From positions 1 through 34,694 of the forward strand of contig CALXQB010000003.1 of NCBI GenBank assembly GCA_944390445.1: a stretch of 34,694 nt of DNA, read 5' to 3'. Positions 7,293-15,338 of this stretch are shown here, one piece after another. This DNA comes from an uncultured Clostridia bacterium. Its GTDB lineage: Bacteria; Bacillota; Clostridia; TANB77; CAG-508. Each line of letters opens with the position of its first letter. The first letter of the stretch is position 1. The notes below the pieces were generated by a model. The model saw only the letters and a list, made by a program, of their open reading frames with translations. It searched no databases and was not told where the DNA came from. A program made the position numbers and the translations under genes.

Positions 7293-9116
7293 ATGTATAA
7301 CGAAAAAATAAGAAATGTAGCAATTATTGCACACGTTGATCATGGAAAAACAACATTGGTAGATGCCATGTTAAAACAAAGTCATGTATTTAGAGACAAT
7401 GAACAGGTAGCAGAAAGAGTAATGGATTCTAATGACCTAGAAAAGGAAAGAGGAATTACCATTTTGGCTAAAAACACATCTGTTATGTATCATGATATTA
7501 AAATCAATATTGTAGATACACCTGGACATGCTGACTTTGGTGGAGAAGTAGAAAGAGTTCTAAAAATGGTAGATGGAGTACTTCTACTTGTGGATGCGTT
7601 TGAAGGTGCTATGCCACAAACAAGAGAAGTATTAAAAAAATCTTTAGCATTAAATTTAAAACCAATTGTAGTTATTAATAAAATTGATAGACCGGGAGCA
7701 AATCCTTTAAAGGTAGTAGATGAAATTATTGAACTATTTATTGAACTAAATGCAACAGATGAACAACTTGATTTTCCAGTTGTTTATGCATCAGCTAAAA
7801 ATGGGACAGCTAAACTAGATTTAAATGCAGAAGATGGAGATTTAACATGCCTTTTTGAAACCATAGTAAATAAAATTGAATGTCCAAAATGTGAAGAAGA
7901 TGGACCAATGCAAATGTTAGTATCAAATATTGATTATGATGAATATTTAGGAAGAATTGCAGTAGGAAGAATAGAACGTGGAACCATTCATGTAAATGAC
8001 TCAGTTGCTGTTTGCAAAAAAGAAGATCAAATTACAAACGGAAAAATTGCGAAATTATACACTTATATGGGATTGAAAAAAGTTGAGGTTGAACAGGTGA
8101 AAGCTGGAGATATTGTATCTCTTTCAGGAATACCAGATATTAATATAGGAGATACCATCTGTGACAGCAATGCTCCAGAAAAAATACCATTTGTAGATAT
8201 TGATGAACCAACTGTATCTATGACATTTAGTGTAAATGATGGACCTTTTGCAGGAAGAGAAGGACAATTTGTTACTTCTAGACATTTAAGAGATAGACTT
8301 TTTAAAGAATTAGAGAGAAATGTAAGTTTAAGAGTAAAAGAAACAGACAGAGCAGAAAGTTTTGAAGTGTCTGGAAGAGGAGAATTACATTTATCCGTTT
8401 TAATTGAAACAATGAGAAGAGAAGGATTTGAACTTTTAGTTTCTAGACCAAAGGTAATTTTCAAAGAAATAAATGGTAAAAAATGTGAGCCAATGGAAAG
8501 ACTTATTGTAAATGTACCTGATGATTGTATTGGAACAGTAATTGAGAAACTAGGAAGAAGAAAAGGCGAAATGTTGAATATGGAGCCATTAGAAACAGGA
8601 CGTACCAAAATTGAATTTAAAATTCCAGCAAGAGGTCTTATCGGATATCGAACAGAATTTATGACAGACACAAAGGGAAATGGAACCATGAATAGTATTT
8701 TTGATTCTTATGAAGAATATAAAGGAGAAATATCTTCAAGAACAAGAGGTGTTTTAGTAGCATTTGAAAAAGGTGTTTCTGTAACATATGGATTATATAA
8801 TGCACAAGAAAGAGGAGATTTATTCATTGGACCTGGTGTAGAAGTTTATGAAGGAATGATTGTGGGATTAAATTCTAGAAGCGAAGATATTGCTATTAAT
8901 GTATGTAAAGAAAAGCATCTAACCAACACAAGAGCTTCTGGCTCAGACGATGCTTTAAGATTAGTTCCTCCAATAGAATTCTCACTTGAAAAAGCAATTG
9001 AATTTATAGCAGATGATGAATTAGTAGAAGTAACACCAAAAAATATTAGATTAAGAAAGAAAATATTAGATAGTAAAATGCGTGAACGTGCTGCAAGACA
9101 AGCATCTACAAATTAG
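7293..9116 (+). CDS. typA: Ribosome-associated GTPase TypA/BipA
   Basis: A full-length 607-residue translational GTPase. G1 AHVDHGKTT is at residues 14-22, then the switch I stretch (LEKERGITILAKNTSV), G3 DTPGHADFGGEVERV, G4 NKIDRPGA and G5 ASAKNG. EF-G-like domains follow, with SGRGELHLSVLIETMRREG and the TypA-specific C-terminal domain (PARGLIGYRTEFMTDTKGNG, KHLTNTRASGSDDALRL). TypA binds ribosomes and aids 50S assembly and growth at low temperature. ATG follows AAAAGGGGAAG. It has its own consensus promoter and a structured leader, so it is probably monocistronic. Confidence 0.98.
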   Translation: MYNEKIRNVAIIAHVDHGKTTLVDAMLKQSHVFRDNEQVAERVMDSNDLEKERGITILAKNTSVMYHDIKINIVDTPGHADFGGEVERVLKMVDGVLLLVDAFEGAMPQTREVLKKSLALNLKPIVVINKIDRPGANPLKVVDEIIELFIELNATDEQLDFPVVYASAKNGTAKLDLNAEDGDLTCLFETIVNKIECPKCEEDGPMQMLVSNIDYDEYLGRIAVGRIERGTIHVNDSVAVCKKEDQITNGKIAKLYTYMGLKKVEVEQVKAGDIVSLSGIPDINIGDTICDSNAPEKIPFVDIDEPTVSMTFSVNDGPFAGREGQFVTSRHLRDRLFKELERNVSLRVKETDRAESFEVSGRGELHLSVLIETMRREGFELLVSRPKVIFKEINGKKCEPMERLIVNVPDDCIGTVIEKLGRRKGEMLNMEPLETGRTKIEFKIPARGLIGYRTEFMTDTKGNGTMNSIFDSYEEYKGEISSRTRGVLVAFEKGVSVTYGLYNAQERGDLFIGPGVEVYEGMIVGLNSRSEDIAINVCKEKHLTNTRASGSDDALRLVPPIEFSLEKAIEFIADDELVEVTPKNIRLRKKILDSKMRERAARQASTN

Positions 9117-9136
9117 CAGATAATAAAGAAAAAATT

Positions 9137-9252
9137 AACCATATATACCTATGTTTTATATAGCTTAATGACATTGTAGGGGTCGCCGCGATTTAGGCGA
9201 CCCGTTTTCAAAAAATAGATCAAAAGATGTAGGGGCTCGTCTTGATGAGCCC
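9137..9252. repeat. Mosaic of intergenic palindromic repeats after typA
   Basis: 9137-9158 copies one end of the 4749-4860 element with a single change. Two TGTAGGGG-headed hairpins follow: 9175-9203 with arms GGGTCGCC/GGCGACCC, and 9228-9252 with arms GGGCTCGTC/GATGAGCCC. A third member with different arms is at 30000-30024. They probably also end typA transcription. Confidence 0.7.
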
Positions 9253-9312
9253 AAGTTTGAATGATATTGTTTTAAAGAAAGCCCCTAAAAATAATAAGAG
9301 AGGATAGAAAAA

Positions 9313-9909
9313 ATGAATCAGGAAGAATTAAAAAAGATAAAAAAAGAAGCGCTTTCAGAGCACATTCCTATTATTATGGATGAAACATTAAATACGATTC
9401 AAGAAATAATAGGGGATAAAAAATTAGAAAAAATATTGGAAATAGGAACAGCTGTTGGGTATTCCACAATTTGCTACACACAATTTCTAACAGAAAATGG
9501 AAAAATAGACACCATAGAAATAGACCATGAAAGAGTTCAGAAAGCAAATGAAAATATAAAAAAAGCAGAAGTAGATAAAAAAATTACAATACTAGAAGGA
9601 GATGCTTTAGAAGTTCTACCTAAGTTAAACGAAAAATATGATATGATATTTATTGATGCTTCAAAAGGAAAATATCCTAGATTTTTGGAACATGCTATAA
9701 GACTTTCTAAAGTAGGAACTATCATTTTAGCTGATAATATTTTATATAAAGGTTATGTAATGGGAGACTATAATAAACATAAGCAAAGAACGGCAGTAAG
9801 AAATCTAAGAGAATACATTAAACTAATTACAGAAAATCCTAAACTAAAGACGGAAATCTTAGAAGTAGGAGACGGCTTAGCAGTTACCAGAGTGAGATGT
9901 GAGAGGTGA
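9313..9909 (+). CDS. trmR: SAM-dependent O-methyltransferase, TrmR-like
   Basis: A 198-residue class I methyltransferase of the O-methyltransferase 3 family. Motif I is LEIGTAVGYSTI (about residues 42-53), motif II acidic IDTIEIDHERV, then GDALEVLPKL, the metal/substrate loop DMIFIDASKGKYPRF and ILADNILYKGYV. Bacillus TrmR (YrrM) methylates 5-hydroxyuridine at tRNA position 34, and this is the likely role, though the family also includes catechol-type enzymes. ATG after GAGAGGA. The last codons (RVRCER) run into a purine-rich GTGAGA repeat, so its C-terminus may have been altered by that repeat. Confidence 0.85.
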   Translation: MNQEELKKIKKEALSEHIPIIMDETLNTIQEIIGDKKLEKILEIGTAVGYSTICYTQFLTENGKIDTIEIDHERVQKANENIKKAEVDKKITILEGDALEVLPKLNEKYDMIFIDASKGKYPRFLEHAIRLSKVGTIILADNILYKGYVMGDYNKHKQRTAVRNLREYIKLITENPKLKTEILEVGDGLAVTRVRCER

Positions 9910-10013
9910 GAAGTGGGAAGTGAGATGTGAGATTTTACAGTTAGGCTTTGTAGCCTTTCTTTTATTCCCACCTCTCACTTCTCACATCTCATCTCTCATT
10001 TCACATTTCTCAC
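9892..10013. repeat. GTGAGA-type short repeats in inverted arrangement between convergent genes
   Basis: 9892-9931 is a run of GTGAGATGT/GTGAGAAGT-like units. 9967-10013 carries the complement (CTCACTTCTCACATCTC and variants). Together they form an imperfect inverted repeat of about 40 bases per arm around a small hairpin (AGGCT 9943-9947 / AGCCT 9952-9956, then TTCTTTT) that can serve as a terminator. The stop codons of both flanking genes lie inside the arms. Confidence 0.75.
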
Positions 10014-10719
10014 TATGAATATAATCTTCATAAGATATACCGTAATAATATTGAAAACATTCTTTAAAAGACATTTCCATAACAGGAGGGTTTAGAATAT
10101 CATTTATTACAATATAAGTAGGAACAGAACGGTAGGGGTGGCTAGGAATGATTCTTTTTTTATAATTTTTAGAATGGCTAGCTTCCCCATTTTTTGCTAA
10201 TTCTTCCATAGCTGCTGTCTTAATTTGTGTTTCTATATGAAAATCTGGAAGAAAAGTATGAAAACTAGAGACATGAAGGGATTCATAGCCATTTGGCTTT
10301 GGCTTTTTAATATAATCTTTTAATCTATCTGAAACCTCTTCAAAAGAATATTTTTCTTTGAAATTTTTTAAAAAATCTAAAAAATCATAACAAGCTCCAA
10401 TACAGAGCTCTTCAGAGGTATCATCATTTACTGCCTCAATAATATGTTTTTCTGCCAGGATATCATAGATGGGAATAGAATCACCTTTTGCTAGATATTT
10501 ATCTACTTTATCCATATAACTACGTGGGGATTTAATTCTTGCTCTTGAATAGAAACTAACATCTGGAAAAGCCTTTTTTAAAGCTTCATGTTCTGCTATT
10601 AAATATTCTAAGAATAAAGGTTTAAATTCAGTAGTATGTCTTAAATATAATTCATAAGCTTTCTCGCGCTGTGCTTGATGTTCAGGAGAAATCTTTAAAA
10701 AATCTTTAAATGAATCCAC
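9982..10719 (-). CDS. RelA/SpoT-type (p)ppGpp synthetase-like protein
   Basis: A cytoplasmic protein with a RelA/SpoT nucleotidyltransferase signature: RIKSPRSYMDKVDK (the RxKxxxS motif), IYDILAEKHIIE in place of the DLxGxRI strand, KPKPNGYESLH (the NGYxSxH loop) and IETQIKTAAMEELAKNGEASHS (the QI[RK]T helix). This matches single-domain alarmone synthetases, with no HD hydrolase, TGS or ACT domain. The upstream GTG at 10731 overlaps the GGAG site, so GTG at 10719 is preferred (245 residues). It follows the permease gene by 18-30 bases on the same strand, so probably one operon. The last residues (SEKCEMRDEM) are encoded by the GTGAGA repeat. Whether it is catalytically active cannot be told. 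Confidence 0.8.
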   Translation of the reverse strand: MDSFKDFLKISPEHQAQREKAYELYLRHTTEFKPLFLEYLIAEHEALKKAFPDVSFYSRARIKSPRSYMDKVDKYLAKGDSIPIYDILAEKHIIEAVNDDTSEELCIGACYDFLDFLKNFKEKYSFEEVSDRLKDYIKKPKPNGYESLHVSSFHTFLPDFHIETQIKTAAMEELAKNGEASHSKNYKKRIIPSHPYRSVPTYIVINDILNPPVMEMSFKECFQYYYGISYEDYIHSEKCEMRDEM

Positions 10720-10749
10720 GGTATAAATCACTCCAATTGTATGATAATT

Positions 10750-11289
10750 CTAAATAATCTTTATGTATTTAATACAAGAAAGAATCGTATCTGTAATAAA
10801 AATAATTAAAAAAATATTAAAAATAGTATATCTTAAACGGAGAGGAATTTTTTTTACAAAATGATCTACCTTTTTACGAATAAAAGGATGAATATGATTA
10901 ATGAATAAAATAGCAATAAAACCCCATGCGATACTGAAAGCAAGAGTAATTCTGCCATTTAAATTAAAAAATTCATTTGTATAATCCCAACATTTTAATT
11001 TTAAAGTAGCATCTAATAAAAAACTGACAAGATACTCAAAAACTGAGAAAATAATTCCTGCATAAAAAAAGAGCTTAAGAGAATTTTTTTTGTAATTGCT
11101 AAAAAATAAAATTAAAATCAAAGCACCATATCCATAAATAGGACAAATTGGACCATACAAAAATCCTCGCTTCTGAAATTCTCCCAAAGTAATAACACAA
11201 TATATTGTTTCCATACACCAACCTATAAAGGCATATAAAAAGAAATAAAAAGTGTATATGATAAATTTATTTTTCTTCAACGTATTCAA
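10750..11289 (-). CDS. CmpB-like putative ABC transporter permease (PF06541-type)
   Basis: A 179-residue integral membrane protein with about five hydrophobic segments. The diagnostic part is YAFIGWCMETIYC followed by FQKRGFLYGPICPIYGYGAL, shared by proteins annotated as putative ABC-transporter type IV / CmpB. No ATPase partner is adjacent, so transport is unproven. Start: TTG at 11289 preceded by AAGGGG; no ATG is available near the N-terminus. A promoter-like pair lies upstream on the minus strand (11318-11346). It is first in a two-gene minus-strand unit with the RelA/SpoT-like gene and divergent from glmM. Confidence 0.8.
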   Translation of the reverse strand: MNTLKKNKFIIYTFYFFLYAFIGWCMETIYCVITLGEFQKRGFLYGPICPIYGYGALILILFFSNYKKNSLKLFFYAGIIFSVFEYLVSFLLDATLKLKCWDYTNEFFNLNGRITLAFSIAWGFIAILFINHIHPFIRKKVDHFVKKIPLRLRYTIFNIFLIIFITDTILSCIKYIKII

Positions 11290-11317
11290 CGAAAATTCCC
11301 CTTTCTCAAATACTTAT

Positions 11318-11346
11318 ATCATACCAAAAAAACAATAAAAAGTAAA
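11318..11346 (-). promoter_or_regulatory. Promoter for the permease/synthetase unit
   Basis: On the minus strand, TTTACT (11346-11341), a 17-base spacer and TATGAT (11323-11318). The -35 box is weak. Confidence 0.45.
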
Positions 11347-11392
11347 GCAGATTAAAGAAATCATAAGATTTAAAAATTTTTTCAAAAAAGTA

Positions 11393-11422
11393 TTGTAAAT
11401 TCGTTTCATTTGAATATATAAT
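11393..11422 (+). promoter_or_regulatory. Promoter for glmM
   Basis: TTGTAA (11393-11398), 18 bases, TATAAT (11417-11422). Confidence 0.6.
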
Positions 11423-11465
11423 AGTAAAGAACAAAATAAATCATGACAAAAATGGAGGGAATACT

Positions 11466-12830
11466 TTGAGAAAATATTTCGGGACAGATGGAATCAGAAG
11501 AATTGCTAATTCAGACTTGACACCAGAATTAGTATACAAAGTTGCAAAGGCAGGTGCTTATGTTTTATCAAAACACTTAGATCATGCACCAACGATTTTA
11601 ATAGGAAGGGATACAAGAATTTCAGGAACACTAATAGAAAGTGCTATGACAGCAGGTTTTTTAAGTTATGGTGCTAATGTAAAATTATTGGGAGTGATTC
11701 CAACCCCTGCGGTTGCGTATCTAACAAAGAAATTAAATGCAGATACGAGTGTTGTAATTTCAGCATCACATAATACTTATGAATTTAATGGAGTAAAATA
11801 TTTTAGTAATAAAGGAATGAAAATACCAGATGATATAGAAGAAGAAATTGAAGAAGTAATGGAATCTGGAAAAATTAATGAATTAATTGCAATAAATGAT
11901 AAAATAGGAATATCAGAAGTAAGAGAAGACTTAATTGATGAATATCTTTATTTCTTCCGAAAAAATTTTGAAGAAAATATAGAAGAACATTTAAAAGATG
12001 ATTTTAAAGTTATATTAGATACTGCCAATGGTGCTACCTATAAAATTGCAGAAAAAGTATTTAAAACACTAAAAATACCTTATGAAATTATAAATAATGC
12101 ACCAGATGGTATTAATATTAATCAAAATTGTGGTTCTACTCATTTAGAGGGGTTAATACAAAAAGTGAAAGAAACAAAAGCAAGTTTAGGAATAGCTTAT
12201 GATGGAGACGGAGACAGATGCTTGGCTGTAGATAATGAAGGAAACGTGATAGATGGAGACGTCATTCTAGCAATCGTATCACATTATTTAAAAGAAAAAG
12301 AAAAATTAAATAAAGATACCATTGTTGCTACAGTTATGAGTAATTTAGGATTAAATAAATATGCAGAAGAAAATAAGATGAATTTAGTACAAACAAAAGT
12401 AGGAGATCGATATGTTTTGGCAGATATGTTGGAACATGGTTATAATTTAGGAGGAGAGCAATCAGGGCATATTATTTTCTTAGACTATAATCCTACTGGA
12501 GATGGCATATTAACTTCGCTTATGTTAATACAAATTTTATTAGAAAAAAATCTAAAAGCAAGTGAAGCAAGAAAGGTAATTCGCATTTATCCGCAAGTTC
12601 TAATTAATAGCAAAATTAATCCAGAAAAAAAATCAGAATTAGAAACAGACACAGTAATTCAAAAAGAAATAAATCAATTAAAAGAAGAATTTAAAGACAA
12701 TGGAAGAATATTAATCAGACCATCAGGAACAGAACCTTTAATCAGAGTTATGATTGAAGGGGAAAACCAAGAATATATTACGAAAAAAGCACAAAAACTA
12801 GCTAATCTAATTGAAGAAAGATTAAAATAG
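11466..12830 (+). CDS. glmM: Phosphoglucosamine mutase
   Basis: A 454-residue alpha-D-phosphohexomutase that converts glucosamine-6-P to glucosamine-1-P for UDP-GlcNAc and peptidoglycan synthesis. It opens with RKYFGTDGIRRIAN, has the phosphoserine loop VISASHN (phosphorylated Ser101), the metal loop DGDGDR, the sugar loop GGEQSGH and the phosphate loop RPSGTEPLIRVM. The residue after ASHN is Thr instead of the usual Pro. The start is TTG at 11466, only 5 bases after GGAGGGA (11454-11460) and directly before the conserved RKYFG, so no alternative is plausible. Length is normal. It is followed by an unrelated gene with its own ribosome site. Confidence 0.97.
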   Translation: MRKYFGTDGIRRIANSDLTPELVYKVAKAGAYVLSKHLDHAPTILIGRDTRISGTLIESAMTAGFLSYGANVKLLGVIPTPAVAYLTKKLNADTSVVISASHNTYEFNGVKYFSNKGMKIPDDIEEEIEEVMESGKINELIAINDKIGISEVREDLIDEYLYFFRKNFEENIEEHLKDDFKVILDTANGATYKIAEKVFKTLKIPYEIINNAPDGININQNCGSTHLEGLIQKVKETKASLGIAYDGDGDRCLAVDNEGNVIDGDVILAIVSHYLKEKEKLNKDTIVATVMSNLGLNKYAEENKMNLVQTKVGDRYVLADMLEHGYNLGGEQSGHIIFLDYNPTGDGILTSLMLIQILLEKNLKASEARKVIRIYPQVLINSKINPEKKSELETDTVIQKEINQLKEEFKDNGRILIRPSGTEPLIRVMIEGENQEYITKKAQKLANLIEERLK

Positions 12831-12876
12831 AAGATAAATCTCAAAAATAATTGACTTGAGAAGGAGATGATAAAAA

Positions 12877-14031
12877 ATGCCAAACAAATCCCATGAAGCA
12901 GATTTAAAAAAAGAAGAGCAATCAGAAAACACACAAGAACTAAAAGAACAAATACTACAATTTGAACAAGAAATAGAAAGAAACCACTCAGAATGGAAGG
13001 TAACAAATGTAACACGAAAAGAAATTCCTCTTAGCAAAGAATGGACAATCCCTAATGCTGTCGTTTTTGAAGTAACAGATGAAAAGGGAGAGAACTTTTA
13101 TATTGTAGCAAATTATGACGGAAAAAAATTAAAGTTAGAAGAAGCTGCTATGATAAGAAAAGATGGAGAAATTATTGTTAACAAAGAATATGCAGATAAA
13201 GTAAATGAAATGACAGCTGATAAAAGTAAAGATAGAGTATTAAAAACAGAAGAACGTAATTATTTAAAAGAAGAAAATGGAGAATTAAAGGTAATAACAG
13301 CAGAAGAAAAAGCAAAAGAAAGAGCCGAAAAAGAGCAGACAAGAGATGAAATAGATAAAACAATAAAAAAACAAGAAAGAGGAGAAAAAACAGAACCAGA
13401 AAAGGAAGAAACAGAAAAAGAGAAAGAACCTCAAATAGAAAATTCGGACAAGATACTAAGAATTGTAAAAGTAAATGAAGTAGAAGAATATTCCAAAATT
13501 TTAGGAAAAGATATTCCTCCAACAGCAGATATTTATATTGTAGAATATAGCGATAACAAATTTAGAACAGTAGTGAAACAAGATGGAAAATATGAAATGG
13601 TAGGAGGATTAGAATATCATAAATTAAATCAAGAAATTATATCTGGAGTGGAAGGCCTTGAAAATCATGTAAATGGAACAATAAAAGAGAACGAGTTAAC
13701 TGCTGGGAAAAGTACAGACGAAAACAGATATGATGTCTTAGTAATTAATGATAGGACATTTTCAGACAAAGAAACCATGATAAAATATGGTAGAGATGCG
13801 CAAACAGATGTTAGAGATATTGAAATAAGAAGAAATGGAAAACACATTAAAGTTTTAGATTCAGAAGGCCTTTATCCAGATGAAATTTCATTAGAAGGAA
13901 AACCAGTTAGAGTATCAGAAGAATTAGAAGTAGAAGCAAAACGAGAAAAAAGAAAAGAACAAATGCAAAACAAACAAAAAGAAAGAGAAGAGGAAACAGA
14001 AGAAGAAAAAACACTGTGGAACTCTTACTAA
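12877..14031 (+). CDS. Highly charged uncharacterised protein
   Basis: A 384-residue, very Glu/Lys-rich protein with no signal peptide or membrane segment. Three compact parts are separated by coiled-coil-like linkers: residues about 40-105 (SEWKVTNVTRKEI... FYIVANYDGKKLKLEEAAMI), about 188-255 (ILRIVKVNEVEEYSKILGKD... FRTVVKQDGKYEMVGGLEY) and about 285-345 (YDVLVINDRTFSD...). The first two share a plan: a strand, ENFYIVANYDGKKLKLEEAA-type versus NKFRTVVKQDGKYEMVGG, so they may be duplicated domains. The linkers are KEKERAEKEQ-like. ATG follows AAGGAG. It lies between glmM and a small membrane protein gene. I do not recognise the family and make no functional claim. Confidence 0.7.
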   Translation: MPNKSHEADLKKEEQSENTQELKEQILQFEQEIERNHSEWKVTNVTRKEIPLSKEWTIPNAVVFEVTDEKGENFYIVANYDGKKLKLEEAAMIRKDGEIIVNKEYADKVNEMTADKSKDRVLKTEERNYLKEENGELKVITAEEKAKERAEKEQTRDEIDKTIKKQERGEKTEPEKEETEKEKEPQIENSDKILRIVKVNEVEEYSKILGKDIPPTADIYIVEYSDNKFRTVVKQDGKYEMVGGLEYHKLNQEIISGVEGLENHVNGTIKENELTAGKSTDENRYDVLVINDRTFSDKETMIKYGRDAQTDVRDIEIRRNGKHIKVLDSEGLYPDEISLEGKPVRVSEELEVEAKREKRKEQMQNKQKEREEETEEEKTLWNSY

Positions 14032-14086
14032 AGACGAAAATATTAATTTTTAATATTTAATATATGATAAAGGAGTGAAAAGAGTT

Positions 14087-14425
14087 ATGCCAACAATTAA
14101 CATTTCAAATCCCATTAATTTAGTGCTATTATTAGCAGCAACAGTGTTATTGATATTTTTAGGAAAAGAAACTAAAAAAAGTTTAATTCCACAAATTGTG
14201 TTATTTGTTTATCTTATTTTATTAGTACTACATGTAATCCAACTAATGGGAATGGGACCAGAAGATGCTGAATTGATTTCAACATTGTACAAATGCATTA
14301 CTTTTGATTTCTTATTTATTCTAATGTCATTTATTTCATACTTATGGGTAGATGATTTGGAAGCAAGACTAAAAAAGAAAAAAAGTATAGACAACAGCTT
14401 AGATTGGTTTTGGAAAAAAATTTAA
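14087..14425 (+). CDS. Small three-helix membrane protein
   Basis: A 112-residue protein with hydrophobic segments at about residues 10-26, 36-54 and 70-90 and a basic tail (LKKKKS). ATG at 14087 lies 11 bases after AGGAG (14071-14075); the GTG at 14075 shares a base with that site, so the ATG is preferred. Function unknown. It may be cotranscribed with the charged protein 55 bases upstream. Confidence 0.6.
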   Translation: MPTINISNPINLVLLLAATVLLIFLGKETKKSLIPQIVLFVYLILLVLHVIQLMGMGPEDAELISTLYKCITFDFLFILMSFISYLWVDDLEARLKKKKSIDNSLDWFWKKI

Positions 14426-14438
14426 AAATAATTATGAC

Positions 14439-14468
14439 GGCACTCTATTTATTAAAATTTAGGGTGCC
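14439..14468 (+). terminator. Hairpin between the membrane protein gene and the TM1266-like gene
   Basis: GGCACTCTA (14439-14447) and TAGGGTGCC (14460-14468) form a 9-bp stem with one G-U pair. It is followed by CTCTTAACTATT, a weak T-run, so it is either a weak terminator or a leader hairpin for the gene at 14492. Confidence 0.45.
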
Positions 14469-14491
14469 TCTTAACTATTAGGAGGGATATT

Positions 14492-14719
14492 ATGTATATT
14501 GTATCAATTTCTATTGAACACAGAGAAAAATGTGTACCAGAAGTGCAAGAAGTATTAACAAGATATGGAGAAAATATTTCTACAAGACTAGGAATTCATA
14601 ATCCAGAAAAAGAAAATACGGGAGTGATTATTTTATCCTATGTAGGAGAAAATGTAGAAGAAATCGCAGAAGAATTAAATGGAATACCAGAGGTTACAGC
14701 TAATTTTATGGAAATTTAA
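14492..14719 (+). CDS. TM1266-like ACT-fold protein (iron-only hydrogenase system regulator family)
   Basis: A 75-residue protein: a first strand YIVSISIEH, a helix (VPEVQEVLTRYGENISTRLGI), then HNPEKENTGVIILSYVG and a second helix ending ELNGIPEVTANF. This is the layout of the small NikR-C/ACT-like family annotated as iron-only hydrogenase system regulator (TM1266). In other anaerobes these sit near [FeFe]-hydrogenase maturation genes; none is visible here. AGGAGGGA precedes the ATG. It is 33 bases ahead of a flavin-reductase-like gene, which supports a redox-related unit. Confidence 0.75.
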   Translation: MYIVSISIEHREKCVPEVQEVLTRYGENISTRLGIHNPEKENTGVIILSYVGENVEEIAEELNGIPEVTANFMEI

Positions 14720-14752
14720 AACAAAATTGAAGGGAGGAAAATAAATTAGAAT

Positions 14753-15262
14753 ATGAATAAAAAAGCTTTATTTCAATTAAGCTATGGTGTATATATCGTT
14801 TGCTCTCAATATGAGCAAAACTTTTCTGGTTGTATTATTAATACAACAACACAAATTACGGCAGAGGAAAAACCTAAAATTAGTATTGCTGTAAACAAAG
14901 AAAATTATACAAACGAATTAATACAAAAAAGCAAAAAAGCAAACATTTCTGTATTATTGCAAACAACACCATTTGAATTTATTGGTAAATTTGGCTTCCG
15001 AACAGGAAGAGAATTCGATAAATTAGAGGGAACAAACTATAAAATGGGAAATAATAAAATTCCTGTTATTACAGAAAATACAAATGCTTATTTAGAATGT
15101 AATGTACTACAAAGCATAGATGTAGGAACACATACTTTATTTATCTTAGAAGTAGAAGAAGCAGAAGTATTAGGAGAAAATCCTGTTTTAACATATGATT
15201 ATTACCATCGTGTTATCAAAGGGTTCACACCACCAAAAGCTTCTACTTATCAAGGAAATTAA
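14753..15262 (+). CDS. Flavin-reductase-like FMN-binding protein
   Basis: A 169-residue split-barrel flavoprotein: YGVYIVCSQYEQNFSGCIINTTTQIT near the start (the FMN-phosphate binding stretch), SIAVNKENYTNELIQKS, FEFIGKFGFRTGREFDK and ECNVLQSIDVGTHTLFILEVEEAEV. This corresponds to the FMN domain of clostridial high-molecular-weight rubredoxin and FprA-linked reductases, but the rubredoxin domain is absent. It probably moves electrons from NAD(P)H via FMN. GGAGG lies about 15 bases before the ATG, which is rather far. The neighbours are a TM1266-like gene and an NAD(P)-binding oxidoreductase. Confidence 0.85.
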   Translation: MNKKALFQLSYGVYIVCSQYEQNFSGCIINTTTQITAEEKPKISIAVNKENYTNELIQKSKKANISVLLQTTPFEFIGKFGFRTGREFDKLEGTNYKMGNNKIPVITENTNAYLECNVLQSIDVGTHTLFILEVEEAEVLGENPVLTYDYYHRVIKGFTPPKASTYQGN

Positions 15263-15338
15263 GCAAAATTATGCATACAATTGAATAGGAAAGCAAATAA
15301 TAAATTTATAATATAAAAAAGAAAGAGAGGAAATAAAA

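Noticed and set aside
9892-10013. Short repeats that might be a CRISPR or VNTR coding region
   Set aside because: Units are 8-9 bases, degenerate, without spacers, and arranged as inverted arms at gene ends.
13178-13522. Leucine-rich open frame on the minus strand within the charged protein gene
   Set aside because: It is the mirror of Glu/Lys-rich codons and has no ribosome site or homology.
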